A stretch of DNA of 41,084 nucleotides, from positions 1 through 41,084 of the forward strand of contig PLTZ01000061.1 of NCBI GenBank assembly GCA_003164715.1, in the 5' to 3' direction. The stretch comes from Opitutaceae bacterium. GTDB lineage: Bacteria > Verrucomicrobiota > Verrucomicrobiia > Opitutales > Opitutaceae. This document shows positions 1-7,639 of this stretch, in pieces. The notes below the pieces were generated by a model. The model searched no databases and was not told the origin of the DNA. It worked only from the letters and a program-made list of their open reading frames with translations. Both the position numbers and the translations under genes were made by a program. Position 1 is the stretch's first letter. Every line of letters begins with the position of its first letter.

Positions 1-768
1 CCTTTTGAGGCCTTCATGTCCCCAACCTTTGAGAGAGAGCCAAAATGTCTGGAAGCCCGTTCTGGAAGAGCGATTGCAATCCATGCTCGGAGTTCCAGCA
101 ACAGAGACCGGATGGCTGACCAACAGGTTTGATGAAGCCAGCCGGTCGCCAGTCCTGCTTTTCGCCTATCCGGAGGTGGTCTCGATCGAGACGTGACCCA
201 TGAGTTCCCGCAGCGCCTCGATCGATTCCCTCGAATGGGTAGCGAAGGCGTACCGCCTATGCCGAGCTCGGCATAGGCAATTGTGTCGTGTGTGAGGCAC
301 TTAAACCCGTTTGTATTTAGTTAATTGCAATATTAATTATATGATGATATTTTTACACTTAGGAATGTTATGACATGTTTACTATGGTGTCAGCGGCACT
401 CTGAGCGTGCACGAAAACTGCTGACCCATGCATCAGCAACTGGCGGGAGCAATTACCGAGTGATCAGGGCGCGCTGCGTGGAAACGGGATTTTCCCACGA
501 AATGATTTCGGCGGATCACAATTATTTCGGCAGTTTGTCTATTCGTCTCACTTGCATACGCAAGTATCGGAAGAATACGTCCTCTATAATGCGGCGAAAA
601 ATCAGACCCTTTAGCTATGCTTATGTCCATGGGGTTGAGACAGAGACATTGCATGAAGACACGATGCGGAAGAAGGCGCGGCATATGACGGAGGATTCGG
701 GGACAGCTGGCAGGGAAGAGACAGGACAAAATCTGGGTGCAAGACACAAGGAAGGTTGAGTGTGATCA
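1..768. other. Leader region without a confident gene; contains a perfect palindrome and an AT-rich stretch
   Basis: I see no recognisable gene here. Two short open frames (5-196 and 370-759, both +) have no domain I recognise and an unconvincing composition, so I do not call them. The region holds a perfect 24-bp palindrome at 255-278, then an AT-rich stretch at about 305-370 with a TTAAT/ATTAA inverted repeat at 321-339. That stretch stands out from the GC-rich surroundings and is the most likely place for a promoter serving the signalling cluster that starts at 769. The boundaries are only those of the window edge and the next gene. Confidence 0.4.
255..278. repeat. Perfect 24-bp palindrome
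   Basis: The 12 bases at 255-266 (GCCTATGCCGAG) are followed directly by their exact reverse complement at 267-278, with no spacer. There is no T-run on either side, so it does not look like an ordinary terminator. It could be a binding site for a dimeric protein or a remnant of a mobile-element end. Confidence 0.8.
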
Positions 769-3700
769 ATGTTTGAGAACTCATCAAAGTTCGCTCGTCA
801 AGATGCGCACACCGCGGAGTGGGTGCTCGGTCTAATCTTTGCTTGCTTGGCCGCGGGCATCGTTGGAACCGGCTACTTCTATTACAGGAATTACGAGAAG
901 ATTTATCGTGCCGCTGTCGAGCGCCAGCTCACGAGCATTGCCGACCTTAAGGTGAGCGACTTGGTGCAATGGCGTAACGAACGCTTGGGCGACGGCTCGA
1001 TATTTTTTCAGAACGCCTCCTTCACCGCCTTGGTGCGGCGCTTTCTGGAAAAGCCGGAGGACTTGGACTCGAAACAACAGCTCCAGGTCTGGCTCAGCAA
1101 ATGTCAGGCCCACAATTGGTATGACCAGACCCGCCTGCTGGATGCCCAAGGCGTTACCCGCCTGTCGTTGCCCGCCGCACTGCCGGCAGTTTCCACCTCC
1201 GTGGCAAGGAGCGTTTCAGAAGGCACGCGGTTGGGCCGGGTGACGCTTCACGATCTTTATCGCAGTGAACAGGATCAGCAGATCTACATGGGGGTCTTAG
1301 TCCCGATTTTCGACGAACAGAACGCAAACCGGCTGCTGGGCACTATCTTTCTTCGAATCGACCCCAGCACCTACCTCTATCCCATGATCCAGCGCTGGCC
1401 CACGCCCAGCTCGACCGCCGAGACGCTGATCGTCCGCCGGGAAGGCAATGAGGTTGTCTTCTTGAATAATCTCCGGTTTCAAAGAAACACCGCACTCACG
1501 CTGCGCGAATCTCTTGACGGAACATTACTGCCGGCGGCTCAGGCCGCCTTGGGAAAGGAAGGCATCATGGAGGGCATTGACTATCGGGGCGTGCCGGTGG
1601 TGGCGGCCCTGCGTACCATTCCCGATTCGCCATGGTCTTTGGTTGCTCGCATCGATGCCTCAGAAGTGTATGCGCCGCTGCACTCGCAGCTAAGAATCAT
1701 TGTTGGACTCTTCAGTGCACTGCTATTTGGCGCTGGAGCCGGCGTAGGCTTCATTTGGAGGGGACAGCGGGCGCTTCTTTCGCGGACTGAACATTCACTC
1801 GAAAGCAACCGGGGGAAGCTCGTGGCCATCATTGAATCCTCCGACAACGCCATTTACAGCAAGACCATCGACGGCGCGCTCATAACCAGTTGGAACGAAG
1901 GCGCGGAGCGCCTTTTCGGCTACAAGGCTGCGGAAATGATTGGCCAGTCCGGTGTAAGCATAATCCCTCAGGCCTTTCTAGCTGAGGAGAATGAATTCCG
2001 GGGACGAGTAGGGAAAGGTGAGCATATCAGGAGCCACGAAACCGTGCGCATCGCCAAAGGCGGTAGGCCCATTGCTGTGTCCATGACTGTTTCGCCAATC
2101 CGCGACTCAGCCGGCAGGATCATAGAAGAGTCCGCGATTGTCAGCGACATCACTGAACGAAGGCGGGCGGAAGAAAGTCGCTCAAGACTCGCCGCCATTA
2201 TCGAATCCTCTGACGATGCCATAATCAGCAAGAAACTCGACGGCACGATCACCAGCTGGAACGCAGGCGCGGAAAAACTCTTCGGTTACCAAGTTGCAGA
2301 AATGATTGGACAGCCCATTACGCGTATCATTCCACCTGAGCTCCAAGCCGACGAGAAAGAGATCCTGGACCGTCTGAAAAATGGCGGACGCATCAGGTCC
2401 TACGAAACCGTTCGTATCGCGAAGGACGGCCGGCGCGTCAACACGTCCTTGACCATTTCCCCAATCTTCGATGGGGAAGGGAAAATTATAGGCGCGTCCA
2501 AGATATGCCGCGATATCAGCGAACGGAAAAGGGACGAGGTCGCGTTGCGTGAAAGCGAGAAGAGGTTCTCCGAAATGTTCAACTCCAGCCCGGTGGCCAC
2601 ATCCCTTTCCACCGTCCGGGAAGGCCGCTATCTTGACGTGAACGACGCTTGGGCGAAAATGTATGAGCGGCCCCGCGACGACGTTGTTGGACGCACCGTC
2701 TTCGATTTGAACATCTGGGTGGATCTGGATCGGCGGGCAGCGTTGTTTGCGAAGCTCCAGGAGCGAGGCATCGTGCGCGATTTCGAAATGGAACTGCGCT
2801 CGAAGTCTGGCCGGGTAGTCCAAATATCATGGTCGGGTACGAAGGTGGTCATCGGTGGTGAGAGCTGTTTGCTAGGCTCGGCACTGGACATCACCGAGCG
2901 CAAGTTGGCGGAGGAGATGCTGCGGGCGAGCGAGGCCAAGTTCCGGACCCTCGTCGAGAACATACCGCAGAAGATTCTAATGAAGGACCGGAATTGTAGG
3001 TGGATCTCGATAAGCAAGAACCTCGCCCGCGATTTCGGCTTTCGACCCGAGGATGTGGTTGGCAAGACGGATTCCCAACTGTTCACGCCCGAATTGGCCG
3101 CCAAGTACCATGCCGACGACGTCAGGATCATGGAGACCGGACATGTCGAGGAGCTTGAGGAGAAATACCTCGCGGAAGGCAAAGAGACCTGGGTCAACAC
3201 GATCAAGACGCCAGTCAGAAACGCGAATGGGGAAATCGTGGGCGTGTTGGGGATCTTCTGGGACATCACGGAGCGCAAGCAGGCGCAAGAGGCTTTGCGC
3301 ACGCTCAATGCTGAATTGGAGCAGCGGGTCCGCGACCGAACCACCGCACTTGAGGCGTCCAACAAGGAGCTGGAGGCATTCAGCTACTCGGTTTCGCATG
3401 ACTTGCGCGCGCCGCTGCGGGCCATGGACGGCTTCAGCATGGCGCTGTTGGACGACAACGCCGGCAAGCTGGACGAAACGGCCCAGGGCTACCTGCGCCG
3501 CATAAGGGCTGGCAGCCAGCGGATGGCAACGCTGATCGACGATCTGCTGAACCTGTCCCGGGTAACGCGGGCGAAACTGCTGCGCGAAAGTGTGGATCTG
3601 ACGGCGATGGCGGAGGAGATTGGCGGGGAATTCCAGAAATCTCAGCCGGAACGCCAGGTCGCGCTGATCGTGGCCCCGGGCTTGGCGGTCTACGCTGACA

Positions 3701-4044
3701 GGTCAACGTTGCGGGTGGTGCTGAACAACCTTCTGGGCAATGCCTGGAAGTTCACGGGCCGGTGTGCGCAGGCACGCATCGAGGTCGGAGCGCAGGAGCG
3801 GGACGGCCAGCGTATCTTCTTTGTGCGCGACAACGGGGCTGGCTTCGACATGGCCTATGTCGACAAGCTCTTTGGCGCCTTCCAGCGCCTGCACAGCACC
3901 CAGGAGTTCGAAGGCACTGGCATCGGGCTGGCCCTTGTGCAGAGGATCATAAATCGGCACGGGGGCCGCGCATGGGCCGAGGGTGCTGTCGGGCGTGGCG
4001 CCACCGTCTATTTCACGCTGGAAGAAAAAGGAACTGACTCATGA
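769..4044 (+). CDS. Membrane-bound multi-PAS sensor histidine kinase
   Basis: Sensor kinase of 1091 residues. A membrane segment at about 17-38 and another at about 309-331 bracket an extracytoplasmic sensing region of about 270 residues. Four PAS domains follow, at about 350-465, 474-590, 597-712 and 721-845. PAS1 and PAS2 are clearly alike (both begin AIIESSD and share ETVRIAK), so they look like a tandem duplication. The dimerisation/phosphoacceptor domain has the SVSHDLRAPLRAM motif with H877. The ATPase domain shows an N box (about 985), DNGAG (D1021) and a GTGIGLALV box. This HisKA type is common among phytochrome-like kinases, but no GAF/PHY region is visible. The stop overlaps the next gene's start as ATGA, so the receiver at 4041 is the obvious partner. 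The ligand cannot be read from sequence. Confidence 0.93.
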   Translation: MFENSSKFARQDAHTAEWVLGLIFACLAAGIVGTGYFYYRNYEKIYRAAVERQLTSIADLKVSDLVQWRNERLGDGSIFFQNASFTALVRRFLEKPEDLDSKQQLQVWLSKCQAHNWYDQTRLLDAQGVTRLSLPAALPAVSTSVARSVSEGTRLGRVTLHDLYRSEQDQQIYMGVLVPIFDEQNANRLLGTIFLRIDPSTYLYPMIQRWPTPSSTAETLIVRREGNEVVFLNNLRFQRNTALTLRESLDGTLLPAAQAALGKEGIMEGIDYRGVPVVAALRTIPDSPWSLVARIDASEVYAPLHSQLRIIVGLFSALLFGAGAGVGFIWRGQRALLSRTEHSLESNRGKLVAIIESSDNAIYSKTIDGALITSWNEGAERLFGYKAAEMIGQSGVSIIPQAFLAEENEFRGRVGKGEHIRSHETVRIAKGGRPIAVSMTVSPIRDSAGRIIEESAIVSDITERRRAEESRSRLAAIIESSDDAIISKKLDGTITSWNAGAEKLFGYQVAEMIGQPITRIIPPELQADEKEILDRLKNGGRIRSYETVRIAKDGRRVNTSLTISPIFDGEGKIIGASKICRDISERKRDEVALRESEKRFSEMFNSSPVATSLSTVREGRYLDVNDAWAKMYERPRDDVVGRTVFDLNIWVDLDRRAALFAKLQERGIVRDFEMELRSKSGRVVQISWSGTKVVIGGESCLLGSALDITERKLAEEMLRASEAKFRTLVENIPQKILMKDRNCRWISISKNLARDFGFRPEDVVGKTDSQLFTPELAAKYHADDVRIMETGHVEELEEKYLAEGKETWVNTIKTPVRNANGEIVGVLGIFWDITERKQAQEALRTLNAELEQRVRDRTTALEASNKELEAFSYSVSHDLRAPLRAMDGFSMALLDDNAGKLDETAQGYLRRIRAGSQRMATLIDDLLNLSRVTRAKLLRESVDLTAMAEEIGGEFQKSQPERQVALIVAPGLAVYADRSTLRVVLNNLLGNAWKFTGRCAQARIEVGAQERDGQRIFFVRDNGAGFDMAYVDKLFGAFQRLHSTQEFEGTGIGLALVQRIINRHGGRAWAEGAVGRGATVYFTLEEKGTDS

Positions 4045-4496
4045 ATGGACTTAAAACCATCCTGATAGTTGAAGATAACCCGGACGACTTGGCGCTTACG
4101 CTCCGGGCGCTGAAGGGCCACAACGTCGCAAACAAAATCGTGGAGGCCCATGACGGCGTTGAGGCGCTCGATTACCTGTTTGGCACCGGAGCGCACGCCG
4201 GCCGCGACCTACGCGAACAACCCCAGCTCGTCCTATTGGACCTGAAGCTGCCGAAGGTGGACGGTCTGGAGGTGCTGCGCCGAATGCGCAGCGATCCGCG
4301 AACCAGGCTGCTGTCTGTCGTCATCCTCACATCGTCAGATGAGGAGAAGGACGTCGTGAACGGGTACGCCCTGGGCGCCAACAGCTTCGTGCGCAAGCCT
4401 GTGGATTTTAACCAGTTTGCCGAGTCTGTCCGCCAGTTGGGATGCTACTGGCTGTTGATCAACGAACCTCCGCCGCCGTGCGCAGGGATTCCATGA
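4041..4496 (+). CDS. Single-domain response regulator (CheY/Rcp1-like)
   Basis: A 151-residue receiver with no output domain. The acidic pair is in VEDNPDD near the N-terminus, the phosphoacceptor is D67 in LLDLKLPK, the conserved Thr/Ser is in ILTSS, and the Lys is in VRKPVDF. The spacing and the LPKVDG motif resemble the Rcp1-type regulators that pair with phytochrome-like kinases. Its start overlaps the stop of the upstream kinase by 4 bp, and its own stop overlaps the start of the next kinase by 4 bp, so all three should be co-translated. With no DNA-binding domain it presumably acts by protein contact or passes phosphate along the cluster. Its target is unknown. Confidence 0.92.
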   Translation: MNGLKTILIVEDNPDDLALTLRALKGHNVANKIVEAHDGVEALDYLFGTGAHAGRDLREQPQLVLLDLKLPKVDGLEVLRRMRSDPRTRLLSVVILTSSDEEKDVVNGYALGANSFVRKPVDFNQFAESVRQLGCYWLLINEPPPPCAGIP

Positions 4497-6844
4497 ACAA
4501 GCCGCTTCGCTGCCTGATCATCGAGGACTCGGAAGACGACGCATTGCTGGTGCTTCGGCAGTTGCGCGGCGGCGGCTACGACGTGACGAGCGAGCGCGTG
4601 GAAACGGCCGAGGCGATGCGCGCAGCGCTAGACCGCCAGCAGTGGGACATTGTCATCTCCGACTACAAGCTGCCGCACTTCAGTGGACTAGCTGCGCTGG
4701 AGCTGCTCAAGTCGACCAACAGGGATCTGCCTTTCATCATCGTGTCTGGCACAATCGGCGAGGATGTGGCCGTGGCGGCCATGAAAGCTGGCGCCCATGA
4801 TTACATCATGAAAGCCAGGCTCGAGCGCCTGGTTCCCGCGACGGAGCGCGAGTTGCATGACGCGATGGAGAGGCGCGAGCGCAAGCAGGCGGTGGAAGCT
4901 CTGGGTGTCACCCAAGCCCGACTGTCGAACGCCATGAGAATCGCCCACCTCGGCGCTTGGGAATATGATGTGGCTAGCGACCGATTCACCTTCGACGACC
5001 TCTTCTATTCGACGCTGCGGACGACAGCCGAGCGAGAAGGCGGCTATGCCATGTCACTCGCCCGCTATATTGAGCGATTCGTCTATCCCGATGACCGTGC
5101 CTTGGTGGGCCCGGGAATTCGCGAGGCGATCGAAACGAGCAATCCCCGTTACACTAGGCGGTTGGAGCACCGGATGAAATATGCCGACGGTGAAATGGGC
5201 TATGTGGCAGTGCGCTTTTACATCGAGAAAGATAAACAGGGCTGCACCGTCAAACTCTATGGTGTCAACCAGGATATTACGGAGCGGATCACAGCGTTTG
5301 CCCGCATTCGCGAACAAGCCGAGGTTATAAACCAAGCGCCGGTGGCTGTCCTCATTACCGACCGCTCCAATGTGGTAACATATTGCAACGAAGGGGCCGT
5401 ACGCCTCCATGGTTGCAAGAAGGAGGACCTGCTGGGCCATACGGCCGAAAGCGTTTTCTCTCCCGAAGCGATGAAAGCCTACGGGCACGCCCGCAGCGCA
5501 ACTTGGGAAACCGGATCTTGGGAGGGCGAGGTGCCTATTCTTACACGCGATGGACGCGAAATCATAGCCATGTACCACATGAGCGTCATCCGCGACGAGG
5601 CTGGCCGTCCGAAGGCGCGGCTCACCATCGCTACCGACATCACCGAGAAGAGGCGGTTAGAGGAGGAGTCCCTGCGTGCGCAACGCCTCGAAAACCTTGG
5701 GATGCTCGCTGCAGGAATCGCACACGACTTCAACAATGCCCTTGCTCCGATCACCATGGCAGGACCGCTGCTGCGGCAGCAAGTTCGCGATCCGGCCGGT
5801 TTGCGCATGCTCGACATCATCGAACAATGCTCGGGCCGCGGCGCAGCCCTCGTCCGCCAGATGCTTTCCTTTGCCCGTGGGACAACCGGCGGGAAACAGC
5901 TTACGCAGATGAAGCACGTGCTGCGGGAGGCGGTCGAGCTTTCCCGGTCCAGTTTTCCGAAATCCATCCAGATCGAGGCCCATCTACCCAATGACCTTTG
6001 GCCCATAATTGCCGATCCGACGCAGATGCATCAGGTTTTCCTAAACCTGTTCGTCAACGCACGGGATGCCATGCCGGAAGGCGGCATAATCACGGTAGCT
6101 GCTGAGAATCGCGTGCTCAATGACGCCGAGGCTGCAAAGATCGAGGGCGGAAGGGTTGGCAATTTTCTCGCAGTCGACGTGCGCGACACCGGCACGGGTA
6201 TCTCGCCCGAGGTGCTGGAGAAGATGTGGGCCCCATTTTTCACCACCAAGGGCGAGGGCACCGGCACCGGCCTTGGTCTATCAACCGTGCGCGCTATTGT
6301 GAGTCATCACGAGGGTTTCTTGGCTGTTCATACCTCCATCCAAGAGCTTCACGACCATGGCACCGTGTTCACCATCTACCTGCCAGCGGCGGAGGGAGAA
6401 TCTACAAATATCACGGCGGCAAGCGATGGCCCATTGCCACGAGGCCACGGCGAACTTATCCTTCTTGTCGACGACGAGGCAACCGTCGTCAGTATAGCGA
6501 CAAAAATCCTTACCAACATCGGTGGCTATCGGGTAATCACAGAGACCAACGGAGCGGATGCGATCACGGCCTTTATGCGTCGCATTCCTGATGTGCGACT
6601 CCTTGTCACGGATTTAGATATGCCAATTATGGGGGGCCTGGATTTGGCCGGCGCTCTCCGGGAAATTAAACCCGCTTTGCCTATAGTAATTATGACCGGC
6701 TTAGCGCCGAAATTAGATGAGCACATCCGCACGATTCCAGCCCTGTTTCTTGCCAAGCCGTTCGAAGCCCAGAGCCTATTGAAGCTCGTGCAACGTGCCC
6801 TCGCCGGAACCGGGTCAGGCTCCACATTCCCACCTAGAACCTGA
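4493..6844 (+). CDS. Hybrid sensor histidine kinase: receiver-PAS-PAS-HisKA-ATPase-receiver
   Basis: A 783-residue soluble hybrid kinase with no membrane segment. It starts with a receiver domain (phosphoacceptor D57 in VISDYKLPH). Two PAS domains follow at about 145-270 and 275-395. The HisKA domain has H411 in IAHDFNNALAPI, the NtrB/FixL-like type. The ATPase domain shows NLFVNARDAM, DTGTGI and GTGTGLGLS. A C-terminal receiver at about 660-775 has D707 in VTDLDMPIMGG. I chose the ATG at 4493 because it gives a 4-bp ATGA overlap with the preceding receiver and begins exactly at the receiver fold; a longer frame from 4442 is possible but less natural. Receivers at both ends suggest a phosphorelay with the neighbouring proteins. 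Confidence 0.92.
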   Translation: MNKPLRCLIIEDSEDDALLVLRQLRGGGYDVTSERVETAEAMRAALDRQQWDIVISDYKLPHFSGLAALELLKSTNRDLPFIIVSGTIGEDVAVAAMKAGAHDYIMKARLERLVPATERELHDAMERRERKQAVEALGVTQARLSNAMRIAHLGAWEYDVASDRFTFDDLFYSTLRTTAEREGGYAMSLARYIERFVYPDDRALVGPGIREAIETSNPRYTRRLEHRMKYADGEMGYVAVRFYIEKDKQGCTVKLYGVNQDITERITAFARIREQAEVINQAPVAVLITDRSNVVTYCNEGAVRLHGCKKEDLLGHTAESVFSPEAMKAYGHARSATWETGSWEGEVPILTRDGREIIAMYHMSVIRDEAGRPKARLTIATDITEKRRLEEESLRAQRLENLGMLAAGIAHDFNNALAPITMAGPLLRQQVRDPAGLRMLDIIEQCSGRGAALVRQMLSFARGTTGGKQLTQMKHVLREAVELSRSSFPKSIQIEAHLPNDLWPIIADPTQMHQVFLNLFVNARDAMPEGGIITVAAENRVLNDAEAAKIEGGRVGNFLAVDVRDTGTGISPEVLEKMWAPFFTTKGEGTGTGLGLSTVRAIVSHHEGFLAVHTSIQELHDHGTVFTIYLPAAEGESTNITAASDGPLPRGHGELILLVDDEATVVSIATKILTNIGGYRVITETNGADAITAFMRRIPDVRLLVTDLDMPIMGGLDLAGALREIKPALPIVIMTGLAPKLDEHIRTIPALFLAKPFEAQSLLKLVQRALAGTGSGSTFPPRT

Positions 6845-6852
6845 TTCTCCTT

Positions 6853-7272
6853 ATGGCCTCCATCTTGCTAGTCGACGACGACGACAATCTTCGCATTGTG
6901 ACGGCCGAGTTGCTGCGTGCGGGCGGTTACACAGTGGACACGGCTAATGACGGCAAGACTGGACTCGTGCTTTATAAGAGCAAAATGCACGACCTAGTCA
7001 TCACCGACCTCGTGATGTTTGGAATGAGTGGCTTGGAACTGATCGAGGAGTTGCGACACACGGAGCCCAGGCCCCGCATCATCGCTATTTCGGGCGGCAC
7101 CAAATGCAGCATTCCAGTCTTCTTGCCAGCAGCGAAACGCCTAGGAGCTGAACGAATCCTTGCCAAGCCAGTCCTTCCCGACGTGTTGCTGCAGACTGTG
7201 GCCGATTTGCTTACCCAACCGGCGCCTGCTATGATTCACGGCGCCGTTGGCAAAGGCTCGAATCCCGCGTGA
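6853..7272 (+). CDS. Single-domain response regulator
   Basis: A 139-residue receiver starting 8 nt after the hybrid kinase, so it ends the same operon. It has the acidic cluster VDDDDN at the N-terminus, phosphoacceptor D52 in VITDLVMFG, a Ser in AISGG and the Lys in LAKPV. The last 20 or so residues extend beyond the receiver and look unstructured. The stop codon lies a few bases before a tRNA-like fragment (7275-7334), so the last codons may be new sequence created when the region was integrated. No output domain is present; its partner is probably one of the two kinases upstream. Confidence 0.88.
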   Translation: MASILLVDDDDNLRIVTAELLRAGGYTVDTANDGKTGLVLYKSKMHDLVITDLVMFGMSGLELIEELRHTEPRPRIIAISGGTKCSIPVFLPAAKRLGAERILAKPVLPDVLLQTVADLLTQPAPAMIHGAVGKGSNPA

Positions 7273-7274
7273 AT

Positions 7275-7334
7275 CTTGATGCGGGACGGGTGAAACCATA
7301 CCGGAGGTTCGAATCCCTCCCTCCCTCTCTCCGC
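7275..7334 (+). other. Possible tRNA-Ser 3'-half remnant (att-like)
   Basis: From the anticodon-loop-like CTTGAT the sequence runs through GCGGG, a variable-arm-like ACGGGTGAAACC, a T-arm-like GGAGG-TTCGAAT-CCCTCC and an acceptor-like CTCTCCGC, in the order expected for tRNA-Ser. The 5' half is missing: the bases before 7275 do not pair with GCGGG as an anticodon stem and belong to the end of the preceding gene. The T-stem pairing is imperfect and CCA is absent, so this is not a working tRNA. A 3' half beginning in the anticodon loop is what many tyrosine integrases leave behind. Confidence 0.42.
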
Positions 7335-7344
7335 TAGGCAGTTT

Positions 7345-7364
7345 AGTGAACGCTTGAGTGAACG
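7345..7364 (+). repeat. Short direct repeat agtgaacg x2
   Basis: Two copies of AGTGAACG, at 7345-7352 and 7357-7364, separated by 4 bases, directly after the tRNA-Ser-like fragment. Short direct repeats beside an attachment core can be integrase arm sites; here that is only an inference from position. Confidence 0.45.
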
Positions 7365-7420
7365 TTTGGCAGGGGAAAGGAAGGGGCTACTTACGCTGCC
7401 CGGAGGGGAAAATCCCCTTT

Positions 7421-7461
7421 AAGTGACGTGCACGAGGGTTCGAGTCTCTTCCTGAGCACCA
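7421..7461 (+). other. Possible second tRNA 3'-end remnant with encoded CCA
   Basis: The bases at 7423-7433 can form a small variable-arm-like hairpin (GTG/CAC). They are followed by a T-arm GAGGG-TTCGAGT-CTCTT (7434-7450), a 7-base acceptor strand CCTGAGC, an A discriminator and CCA at 7459-7461. The matching 5' acceptor strand (GCTCAGG) is not found upstream, so it is a fragment rather than a complete gene. A long variable arm with an A discriminator would fit tRNA-Leu. Confidence 0.42.
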
Positions 7462-7639
7462 AATAAGTCATTCTCCTTCAATTGGAAGCCGGTTCGGCAG
7501 CCTTACTCATGGGATCTTCCCGGGCGATACTGGGATAGCCGGACTGGCGCTTCCCAGTTGACGCAATTGCAAGCGGATGCGTGCCCCGGCCGCGGGCAGT
7601 TGACGTGGATGCCCATTGAGCCGGGCTGGGCCATGGGCG

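Larger units (their letters stand above)
7273..7639. other. Gene-free junction with tRNA-like 3' ends and short direct repeats
   Basis: No protein gene is visible. The stretch holds two sequences resembling the 3' parts of long-variable-arm tRNAs (7275-7334 and 7421-7461), a pair of agtgaacg direct repeats (7345-7352 and 7357-7364), and a short hairpin AGGGGA/TCCCCT at 7404-7418. Together these look like a worn integration site at the edge of the signalling cluster. From 7462 to 7639 I see nothing recognisable. Confidence 0.5.

Noticed and set aside
5-196. Short open frame at the window start (+)
   Set aside because: 63 codons, no recognisable similarity, weak start. It may be the tail of something outside the window but cannot be supported.
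370-759. Open frame of 129 codons upstream of the first kinase (+)
   Set aside because: No domain or family pattern, unusual residue mix (Arg, Cys and His rich), a competing frame on the other strand, and no ribosome-binding site. Probably chance.
7264-7285. Hairpin CCCGCGT/ATGCGGG at the end of the last receiver gene as a terminator
   Set aside because: No T-run follows, and the right arm is better explained as part of the tRNA-like fragment.
7301-7461. A complete tRNA gene
   Set aside because: No matching 5' acceptor strand, D-arm or proper anticodon arm can be assembled for either T-arm, so these are called as fragments only.
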